From the NCBI GenBank assembly GCA_002371115.1, contig DFFY01000061.1, positions 959 through 13,108 of the forward strand: a DNA stretch of 12,150 bases, read 5' to 3'. Source of the stretch: Bacteroidales bacterium UBA3764 (GTDB lineage Bacteria; Bacteroidota; Bacteroidia; Bacteroidales; UBA932). This document shows positions 6,924-12,150 of this stretch, piece by piece. The number at the start of each line of letters is the position of its first letter. Within the stretch, counting starts at the first letter, position 1. The notes under the pieces are model-generated. The model did no database searches, was not told the origin of the DNA, and was given only the letters and a program-made list of their open reading frames with translations. Made by a program: the position numbers and the translations under genes.

Positions 6924-8058
6924 CCTCATACTTCTGCTGTTCGTTTTCCTGTGTGCCGGCCTGCACGCACAGGCACCCGCTCCCGTAGGCGGCAACACCC
7001 TTTGGATAACCAAGAGCGGAGAGCAGTACCTCACACGCCTGCTGCAGGATATCGACCAGGCCCGCAGCACCATCGAAGTTGAATATTATTGGTTCGATAC
7101 GGACAGTGCCGGAAGGTTCGTGCGCGACGCCCTCATCCGCAAAGCGCAGGAAGGCGTGCAGGTGCGGGTGCTCATGGACAACCTCATCACGCCCCTGGCA
7201 CCGGAAGCCTTTTACCGGAAAATGCGCAAGGCCGGCGTAAAAGTGACCTATGTCCATGATTTTGAGAAATTATGCCCCGGGCAGTCCGTAGCCAGCGTTT
7301 TTGGCTACCGCGACCACCGGAAAATTGTAGTGATTGACGGCCGCATTGCCTACACCGGCGGCATCAACTTCAACAACGAGACCATTTACGTATGGAAGGA
7401 CACGCAGGTGCGCATTGAAGGCCCCGCCGCAGCGCAGCCGCGGGCGCTGTTCGAGGAAAGCTGGACGCTGTTCACCGGCGAAAAGGCCGCTCCAGCCGTG
7501 CAGGCCAGGGCCGTGGGCTCGGCTGTCGTGCAGGCTGTGGGTTCCGTAAGCCGGGACACCACGCTCACGCATCTGTATGTACAAACGCTGAACCGGGCCA
7601 AGGACTATTTTTACCTGCAAACGCCCTACTTCGGCCCGCCGCCGGCAGTGCTCCAGGCACTCAAGGACGCAGCGCAACGCGGCGTGGACGTCCGCCTGCT
7701 GTTTCCCGCCAAATGCGACTGGGGCTTCATGAACTCCCTAACACAGGATTACATCCCGGAACTCATTGCTTCCGGCATCCGCGTCTTCGTGTACAATGGG
7801 GTATATGACCATTCCAAACTCTTTGTCACGGATGACAGCCTGTCCAGCTGCGGAACGGTGAACCTGGACGGCCGCAGCTTCCACACCAACTGGGAGGATG
7901 CCTTCCTGTTTTACGACGGGGAAAGCGCCCGGCAGGTGAAACAAACCTTTCTGGATTTGCAGGCGGAATGTGCCGAGATGGACGCCAGTTATCCGCAGGC
8001 CAAAGGCTTGAGCAAGTTCTGGCGCAGGTTCCTCCGAAAAATATACCGGATTCTGTAA
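6910..8058 (+). CDS. exported phospholipase D / cardiolipin synthase-like protein
   Basis: Phospholipase D superfamily member, 382 residues, with two HKD catalytic motifs: His136-Lys138-Asp143 in DHRKIVVIDG and His301-Lys303-Asp308 in DHSKLFVTDD. Each is followed by the expected glycine/asparagine strand (GGINFNNE; CGTVNLDGRSFHTNWED). PYFGPP and AAQRGVDVRLLFPAKCDW are cardiolipin-synthase-like, so the reaction may be condensation of phosphatidylglycerol. The usual two N-terminal TM helices are missing and replaced by a signal peptide (QKRNLILLLFVFLCAGLHA), which suggests a periplasmic or envelope location. The start is TTG at 6910: no ATG or GTG gives this signal peptide, and the promoter at 6850-6880 rules out the longer upstream open frame, which is antisense to the ATPase. 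The precise substrate is uncertain; a nuclease or another PLD activity is possible. Confidence 0.88.
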   Translation: MQKRNLILLLFVFLCAGLHAQAPAPVGGNTLWITKSGEQYLTRLLQDIDQARSTIEVEYYWFDTDSAGRFVRDALIRKAQEGVQVRVLMDNLITPLAPEAFYRKMRKAGVKVTYVHDFEKLCPGQSVASVFGYRDHRKIVVIDGRIAYTGGINFNNETIYVWKDTQVRIEGPAAAQPRALFEESWTLFTGEKAAPAVQARAVGSAVVQAVGSVSRDTTLTHLYVQTLNRAKDYFYLQTPYFGPPPAVLQALKDAAQRGVDVRLLFPAKCDWGFMNSLTQDYIPELIASGIRVFVYNGVYDHSKLFVTDDSLSSCGTVNLDGRSFHTNWEDAFLFYDGESARQVKQTFLDLQAECAEMDASYPQAKGLSKFWRRFLRKIYRIL

Positions 8059-8066
8059 TTTTTTTG

Positions 8067-8074
8067 TACCTTTG
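8067..8074 (+). promoter_or_regulatory. -7 promoter element of tRNA-Pro
   Basis: TACCTTTG matches TAnnTTTG and ends 6 bp before the first base of tRNA-Pro, so transcription could start at or very near the mature 5' end. No TTG is found at the expected -33 distance. A run of seven T (8059-8065) lies between the preceding stop codon and this element. Confidence 0.6.
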
Positions 8075-8080
8075 TTTTAT

Positions 8081-8154
8081 CGGGGTGTGGCGCAGTTGGC
8101 TAGCGCATCTGCTTTGGGAGCAGAGGGTCGCAAGTTCGAGTCTTGTCACCCCGA
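8081..8154 (+). tRNA. tRNA-Pro (anticodon TGG)
   Basis: A full cloverleaf can be drawn. The acceptor CGGGGTG (8081-8087) pairs with CACCCCG (8147-8153), with discriminator A at 8154. The D arm is GCGC/GCGC (8090-8093, 8103-8106). The anticodon arm is TCTGC/GCAGA around loop TTTGGGA, with anticodon TGG at 8115-8117. The T arm is GCAAG-TTCGAGT-CTTGT. CCA is not encoded (CCT follows). TGG reads proline codons. A small hairpin follows at 8165-8180 and xylB begins 44 bp downstream. Confidence 0.95.
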
Positions 8155-8164
8155 CCTACGGCCG

Positions 8165-8180
8165 GGCGCCTGCAAGCGCC
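8165..8180 (+). other. small hairpin after tRNA-Pro
   Basis: GGCGC (8165-8169) and GCGCC (8176-8180) can form a 5-bp stem with a 6-nt loop, 10 bp after the tRNA 3' end. The following bases (TATTAATAAAAAT) are A/T-rich but lack a T-run, so this is at best a weak terminator or a tRNA trailer structure. Read-through into xylB seems possible. Confidence 0.4.
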
Positions 8181-8198
8181 TATTAATAAAAATCAGGT

Positions 8199-9679
8199 AT
8201 GTACCTTTTTAGGTTACGACGTAGGCAGCTCATCGGTGAAGGCTTCACTGGTGGAAGCCGCTACCGGGAAATGTGTGGCCTCGGCTTTCTATCCCAAAAC
8301 CGAGGCGCCCATCATTGCCAAACAGCCCGGTTGGGCGGAGCAGGACCCCGCCATGTGGCTGGGCAGTCTTAAACTGGCCACGGCCGATGTCCTCTCACAG
8401 GCACCGGCGGTAAATCCCCAAGACATCAAGGCCATCGGCATTTCCTACCAGATGCACGGCCTGGTGTGCGTGGACAAGGACCTGCACGTGCTGCGTCCCG
8501 CCATCATCTGGTGCGATTCCCGTGCCGTTCCCTACGGCCAGCAGGCCTGGGAGCATCTGGGCAAGTGACTACTGCCTTCCCCACCTGCTCAACGCCCCCG
8601 GCAACTTCACCGCCGCCAAACTGGCCTGGGTGAAGGAACATGAGCCGGAGGTGTTCAAGCGCATCTGGAAAGTGATGCTGCCCGGGGACTTCATTGCCAT
8701 GCGGCTCACCGGCGTCACCTGTACCACGGTGAGCGGCCTGTCGGAAGGCATTTTCTGGGACTTTGCCACCAACAGGCCCGCTCATGAATTACTGGATTAT
8801 TTTGGCTTTGCCGATACCATCCTGGCCCCGGTGAAACCCACCTTCGGCATCCAGGGCACGCTTACGGCGGAGGCGGCCGCCTCGCTGGGCCTCGCAGCGG
8901 GCATGCCGGTGACCTACCGCGCTGGCGACCAGCCCAACAACGCACTGAGCCTCAACGTATTCAACCCTGGTGAAATTGCCTCTACAGCTGGCACTTCGGG
9001 GGTGGTGTACGGTGTTATCGACCAGGTAAATTATGACCCGCTTTCGCGCGTGAATACGTTTGCGCATGTGAACCATACGGCGGCGAACCCGCGCCTGGGC
9101 GTGCTGTTGTGCATCAACGGGACGGGCATCCTCAACTCCTGGATGCGGCGCAACGTAGTGCCGGGGCTCGGTTATCCGCAGATGAACGAGCTGGCGGCGC
9201 AGGTGCCCATCGGCAGTGAAGGCGTTTGCATCCTGCCTTTTGGCAACGGGGCGGAGCGCATGCTGGAGAACCGGGAGAGCGGCTGCAGTATTCACGGGCT
9301 CCACTTCAACCGCCACGGCCAGGCGCACCTGGTTCGGGCGGCGCAGGAAGGTATTGTCTTTTCCTTCCAATACGGCATCGAGATCATGGAACAGATGGGC
9401 CTGAAGGTGGATAAAATCCATGCGGGGCTGGCCAACATGTTCCAGAGCCGCATTTTCCGCGAGACGCTTGCGGGCGTGTCCGGAGCTACCATCGAGCTGT
9501 ACAATACGGACGGTTCCGTAGGGGCGGCCAAGGGAGCGGGCATCGGCGCGGGCATTTACCGCAACGCACAGGAGGCCTTTGCCACGCTGGAGCGCCTGGA
9601 GGTGGTGCTGCCGCAGCACGAGGACGCTTATCGGGCCGCCTATGAAGCCTGGAAGGCGTATCTGAAATCTAATACCTAA
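8199..9679 (+). pseudogene. xylB: xylulokinase, disrupted by two single-base (T) insertions
   Basis: FGGY-family kinase that phosphorylates D-xylulose to xylulose 5-phosphate (EC 2.7.1.17). The coding signal is continuous, but the frame breaks twice. From the ATG at 8199 the frame reads MYLF and then garbage to a stop at 8370-8372. Dropping one T of the T5 run at 8206-8210 gives MYLLGYDVGSSSVKASL, the usual start of this family. A second extra T at 8566 turns GGC AAG GAC TAC into GGC AAG TGA; dropping it joins HLGK to DYCLPHLLNAPGNFTAAKLAW. The corrected protein has 492 residues, normal for the family. It keeps GISYQMHGL, WCDSRAVPYG, the probable catalytic Asp243 in RAGDQPNNA, and STAGTSGV. 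xylA follows after 3 bp. Either a recent pseudogene or two sequence errors; no other gene here is broken. Confidence 0.85.
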
Positions 9680-9682
9680 TAT

Positions 9683-10999
9683 ATGGCACAAGCATACTTC
9701 CCTACCATCGGGAAAATCCCCTTTGAGGGCACTGAGAGCAAGAATCCCCTCGCTTTCCATTACTATGAACCGGAGCGCAAGGTCTGCGGCAAACCCATGA
9801 AAGAATGGCTCAAGTTTGCCATGGCCTGGTGGCATACGCTGGGACAGGCCTCGGCGGACCCGTTCGGCGGCCAGACCCGCAGCTATGCCTGGGACAAGGG
9901 CGAATGTCCCTACTGCCGTGCCCGTGCCAAGGCGGACGCCGGTTTTGAGATTATGCAGAAGCTGGACATCGAGTACTTCTGCTTCCACGACGTGGACCTG
10001 GTGAAGGACTGTGACGACATTGCCGAGTACGAAGCCCGCATGAAGGACATCACGGACTACCTGCTGAAGAAGATGCAGGAAACCGGCATCAAGAACCTGT
10101 GGGGCACCGCCAACGTGTTCGGCCACAAGCGCTACATGAACGGCGCCGGCACCAATCCGCAGTTCGACGTGGTGGCCCGTGTCGCCGTGCAAATCAAGAA
10201 CGCCATTGACGCCACCATCAAGCTGGGCGGCGCCAATTACGTGTTCTGGGGCGGCCGTGAGGGCTATTACAGCCTCCTGAACACCCAGATGCAGCGGGAG
10301 AAGGACCATCTGGCCAAGTTGCTTACGGCAGCCCGCGATTATGCCCGTGCCAACGGTTTCAAGGGCACTTTCCTCATCGAGCCCAAGCCCATGGAACCCA
10401 CCAAGCACCAGTACGACGTGGACACGGAGACGGTGATTGGCTTCCTCCGTGCCAACGGCCTGGATAAGGACTTCAAGGTGAACATTGAGGTGAACCACGC
10501 CACGCTGGCCGGCCACACCTTTGAGCATGAACTTACCGTAGCCCGTGAGAACGGCTTCCTGGGCAGCATCGACGCCAACCGGGGAGACGCCCAGAACGGC
10601 TGGGATACAGACCAGTTCCCCGTGGATGCCTATGATCTCACCCAGGCCATGATGCAGGTGATCCTGAACGGCGGCCTGGGCAATGGCGGCACCAACTTCG
10701 ACGCCAAACTGCGCCGCAGCTCCACCGACCCGGAGGACATTTTCATCGCCCACATCAGCGCCATGGACGCCATGGCCCACGCCCTGCTCAATGCAGCCGC
10801 CGTGCTGGAAGAAAGCCCCCTGTGCCAAATGGTCAAGGAGCGCTACGCCAGCTTTGACAGCGGCCTGGGCAAGCAGTTCGAGGAAGGCAAGGCCACCCTA
10901 GAGGACCTGTACAAGTACGCCAAGGCCGTCGGGGAGCCCGCAGTGGCCTCCGGCAAGCAGGAGCTCTACGAAACCCTCCTGAACCTTTACGCCAAATAG
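9683..10999 (+). CDS. xylA: xylose isomerase (class II)
   Basis: Converts D-xylose to D-xylulose (EC 5.3.1.5) in the cytoplasm, using two divalent metal ions. The 438 residues match class II enzymes. The catalytic His102 and Asp105 lie in FCFHDVDL. The metal ligands are all visible: Glu233 (LIEPKP), Glu269 and His272 (NIEVNHA), Asp297 (SIDANRGD), Asp308 and Asp310 (GWDTDQFP) and Asp340 (TNFDAKLRR). The YVFWGGREGYYSLLNT stretch is also diagnostic. The ATG lies 3 bp after the xylB stop, so the two are cotranscribed. The order xylB-xylA is the reverse of some Bacteroidales loci (recollection). If xylB is truly broken, xylulose must be phosphorylated by another kinase. No regulator such as XylR is visible here. 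Confidence 0.97.
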   Translation: MAQAYFPTIGKIPFEGTESKNPLAFHYYEPERKVCGKPMKEWLKFAMAWWHTLGQASADPFGGQTRSYAWDKGECPYCRARAKADAGFEIMQKLDIEYFCFHDVDLVKDCDDIAEYEARMKDITDYLLKKMQETGIKNLWGTANVFGHKRYMNGAGTNPQFDVVARVAVQIKNAIDATIKLGGANYVFWGGREGYYSLLNTQMQREKDHLAKLLTAARDYARANGFKGTFLIEPKPMEPTKHQYDVDTETVIGFLRANGLDKDFKVNIEVNHATLAGHTFEHELTVARENGFLGSIDANRGDAQNGWDTDQFPVDAYDLTQAMMQVILNGGLGNGGTNFDAKLRRSSTDPEDIFIAHISAMDAMAHALLNAAAVLEESPLCQMVKERYASFDSGLGKQFEEGKATLEDLYKYAKAVGEPAVASGKQELYETLLNLYAK

Positions 11000-11026
11000 G
11001 ACGGATCTTCAAGGGCCTGAACGGCT

Positions 11027-11066
11027 AAAAAAACAGCCTTGTAATCAATCGATTACAAGGCCGTTT
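11027..11066 (-). terminator. intrinsic terminator downstream of tRNA-Ser (minus strand)
   Basis: GCCTTGTAATC (11036-11046) and GATTACAAGGC (11051-11061) form a perfect 11-bp stem with a 4-nt loop. After one mismatch, AAAC/GTTT adds 4 more pairs. On the minus strand the stem is followed by seven T (complement of 11027-11033), a standard Rho-independent terminator for transcripts from tRNA-Ser. On the plus strand the tail is only GTTTGCGG, so it should be weaker for xylA mRNA. Confidence 0.75.
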
Positions 11067-11067
11067 G

Positions 11068-11155
11068 CGGAGAGACCGAGATTCGAACTCGGGATACCCT
11101 TTTGGAGTATACACGCTTTCCAGGCGTGCCTCTTAAGCCACTCGAGCATCTCTCC
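11068..11155 (-). tRNA. tRNA-Ser (anticodon GGA)
   Basis: An 88-nt class II tRNA on the minus strand. The acceptor GGAGAGA (complement of 11149-11155) pairs with TCTCTCC (complement of 11069-11075), with discriminator G at 11068 as usual for serine. The anticodon arm is CACGC-CTGGAAA-GCGTG with anticodon GGA. The long variable arm (TACTCC AAAA GGGTA) is typical of tRNA-Ser. The T arm is CCGAG-TTCGAAT-CTCGG. CCA is not encoded. It has its own promoter at 11184-11213 and a terminator at 11027-11066. Confidence 0.95.
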
Positions 11156-11182
11156 GGACTTAAGTCCCGAAAAAACGGGACT
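11156..11182 (-). other. nested palindromes between promoter and tRNA-Ser
   Basis: GGACTTAAGTCC at 11156-11167 is a perfect 12-bp palindrome that abuts the tRNA 5' end. Overlapping it, AGTCCCG (11163-11169) and CGGGACT (11176-11182) form a 7-bp stem with a loop of six A on the plus strand. Both use the AGTCC segment, so only one can fold at a time. The role is unknown: leader structure, operator or chance. Confidence 0.5.
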
Positions 11183-11183
11183 G

Positions 11184-11213
11184 CAAAGATAGGCATTTTT
11201 TCTTTTTCTGCAA
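11184..11213 (-). promoter_or_regulatory. promoter for tRNA-Ser
   Basis: On the minus strand, TTG (11211-11213), a 19-bp spacer and TATCTTTG (11184-11191) match the Bacteroidetes promoter consensus. Transcription should start near 11177, about 20 nt before the mature tRNA-Ser 5' end. Confidence 0.75.
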
Positions 11214-11217
11214 AAAA

Positions 11218-11243
11218 GATTTCTCGACTTCGCTCGAAATGAC
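11218..11243 (-). repeat. dispersed palindromic repeat, second copy
   Basis: Read on the minus strand this copy has arms ATTTC and GAAAT around the same core, GAGCGAAGTCGA, as the copy at 3812-3837. It differs there by four bases that form two compensating arm pairs. It lies between the tRNA-Ser promoter and the 3' end of the GTPase gene, as the first and only complete unit of a small tandem array. Confidence 0.75.
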
Positions 11244-11294
11244 AAAAATCTTCGCTCGAAATGACAAAAAAGTTCGCTCGAAATGACAAATCTT
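11229..11294. repeat. three tandem 22-bp half-copies of the palindromic repeat
   Basis: TTCGCTCGAAATGACAAA occurs exactly at 11229, 11251 and 11273, so the period is 22 bp. Only the first unit retains the other arm of the palindrome (11218-11228); the next two carry just half of it. The array ends 14 bp before the GTPase stop codon. Open frames across it translate as repetitive Phe/Arg/Ser peptides and are not genes. Confidence 0.8.
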
Positions 11295-11307
11295 TTTGCC
11301 AAAAGCA

Positions 11308-12150
11308 CTATGCAAGGCAGCTGTCCATCAGCTTTTCCAGGGCGGGCTTGTCCAGATGCTGGCCGATGAACACAATCTTTTGCATGCGGTCGCCATATTC
11401 AGGGTCCCAGTCGGAGCGGAGCTTGCGGTCCCGGTTCATCATTTCCGCCAGCTCGTCCGGCTCCATGGTGGCGAACCAGAGTCCGGCGTCGCGGATGCTC
11501 TTCTGCTTGCCGGCCTGCTCGAAGAGGTAGCACTTGTCAATGTCGCTCGAGAAATAGCACAGCCCCTTGGCGCGGATAATGTTGGCAGGCCATTTGGTGG
11601 CTACCATGTGGTCGAACTTGTTCAGGTCCAGGGCCGGACGGCGGGTGTACACATAGGTGTCTATCCCGTATTCCAGCGCCTCGCCCTCCGCTTCTTCGTC
11701 CTCATCCTCCTCTCCCTCGATGGCGGCAATCCAGGCGGCCGATGTGGCCACCTCGTCAAAATTGAACATGCCCGTGTAGATGAGCTCGTCCAGGTCCACG
11801 TCGCCATAATTGCACTCCAGTACCTTGGCGCCAGGGTTGATGCTTTTGACAATGCCCTTGAGTTTGCCCAGCTCCTCCGGCGCAACCTCCGCAGCCTTGT
11901 TCAGCAGCACAATATTGCAGAATTCGATTTGCTCGATGACCAGGCGCTCCAAATCGTCCTCGCCGATATCCTCTTTTTCCAGGGCCGAACCGCCCTCGAA
12001 CTCGTCCTTCATACGCAGGGCGTCCACCACCGTGCAGATGCAGTCCACATACGGCAGTGCGCCTTTGGTGTACTGGGGCGCCAACGCCGGCATGGTGCTG
12101 ATGGTCTGGGCAATGGGCGCAGGCTCGCAGATGCCGCTGGCTTCAATGAC
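11308..12150 (-). CDS. G3E/CobW-family GTPase, C-terminal part (start outside window)
   Basis: P-loop GTPase of the COG0523/CobW group, linked in general to metal-cofactor handling. The visible 280 residues begin inside the GTPase domain: VIEASGICEPAPIAQTIS (residues 1-18) is the family E(T/A)SG motif. The Walker A and CxCC metal motif would lie upstream, outside the window. VDCICTVVDA follows, then IVLLNKAAEV, where an NKxD guanine-specificity motif is expected but the Asp is not in place. From about residue 160 the CobW C-terminal domain begins (YGIDTYVYTRRPALDLNKFDH through FIGQHLDKPALEKLM). An acidic linker (EGEEDEDEEAEGEALE, 11671-11718) sits where many relatives have a His-rich metal-binding stretch. 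The frame is open to the right edge, so the ATG at 12093 is internal. The metal is unknown. Confidence 0.9.
   Translation of the reverse strand, partial: VIEASGICEPAPIAQTISTMPALAPQYTKGALPYVDCICTVVDALRMKDEFEGGSALEKEDIGEDDLERLVIEQIEFCNIVLLNKAAEVAPEELGKLKGIVKSINPGAKVLECNYGDVDLDELIYTGMFNFDEVATSAAWIAAIEGEEDEDEEAEGEALEYGIDTYVYTRRPALDLNKFDHMVATKWPANIIRAKGLCYFSSDIDKCYLFEQAGKQKSIRDAGLWFATMEPDELAEMMNRDRKLRSDWDPEYGDRMQKIVFIGQHLDKPALEKLMDSCLA

Noticed and set aside
8059..8065. T7 run after the PLD-like gene as an intrinsic terminator
   Set aside because: Only a 4-bp stem with a 10-nt loop (TCCG/CGGA) can be drawn upstream, too weak to call.
8081..8200. tRNA-Pro as an integration site for a mobile element
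   Set aside because: I found no duplicate of the tRNA 3' end elsewhere in the window, and no integrase. The downstream genes are metabolic.
8789..10828. Very long open frame on the minus strand opposite xylB/xylA (679 codons)
   Set aside because: The plus strand carries all xylose isomerase and xylulokinase motifs. The minus frame shows no family signature and is explained by GC-biased codon use.
11218..11294. Tandem repeats as a CRISPR array
   Set aside because: The unit is 22 bp with only about 4 non-repeat bases between cores, there are no spacers, and no cas genes are present.
11045..11308. Small minus-strand open frames giving repetitive Phe-Arg-Ala-Lys-Ser peptides
   Set aside because: These are translations of the palindromic repeat array, its flanks and tRNA-Ser, with no coding support.

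Overview
The window looks like chromosomal DNA from a GC-rich member of the Bacteroidetes, most likely Bacteroidales. The main evidence is the recurring promoter element TAnnTTTG (TATCTTTG four times, TACCTTTG once) immediately before genes. Several of these have a TTG 19-20 bp upstream, which is the Bacteroidetes sigma-ABfr promoter pattern. Shine-Dalgarno sequences are weak or absent, and the xylose isomerase, split transketolase and GH51 proteins have a Bacteroidales character. I cannot name the genus.

Layout, left to right. (1) The 3' part of a GH51 alpha-L-arabinofuranosidase (1-1785), then a lipoprotein aldose 1-epimerase (1793-2923). (2) A promoter at the end of the epimerase gene, then a transketolase split into N- and C-terminal subunit genes (2953-3804, 3859-4812) with a palindromic repeat between them. 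An ECF sigma factor follows with no gap, then a one-TM protein and a Spy/CpxP-like exported protein (4813-6211). (3) On the minus strand, a LolD-type ABC ATPase (6213-6866), divergent from an exported cardiolipin-synthase-like phospholipase D protein (6910-8058). These two share an almost perfectly symmetric pair of face-to-face promoters. (4) tRNA-Pro(TGG), then xylB (disrupted by two apparent single-T insertions) and xylA. (5) On the minus strand, tRNA-Ser(GGA) with its own promoter and terminator, a cluster of tandem 22-bp repeat units, and the C-terminal part of a G3E/CobW GTPase that runs off the right edge.

How the genes fit together (inference): arabinofuranosidase releases L-arabinose from plant polysaccharides and the epimerase mutarotates released sugars. 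XylA and XylB would turn D-xylose into D-xylulose 5-phosphate, and transketolase passes pentose phosphates into the non-oxidative pentose phosphate pathway. Much of the window is therefore pentose catabolism. The sigma trio, Lol-type ATPase and phospholipase D protein concern the cell envelope.

I see no CRISPR array, insertion sequence, prophage or defence system. No gene-free stretch exceeds 300 bases; the longest, 11156-11307, holds a promoter, a palindrome and repeats. The observations most worth checking are the doubly frameshifted xylB, the mirror-symmetric divergent promoter, the sigma-factor trio abutting transketolase, and the covarying palindromic repeat with its tandem half-copies.
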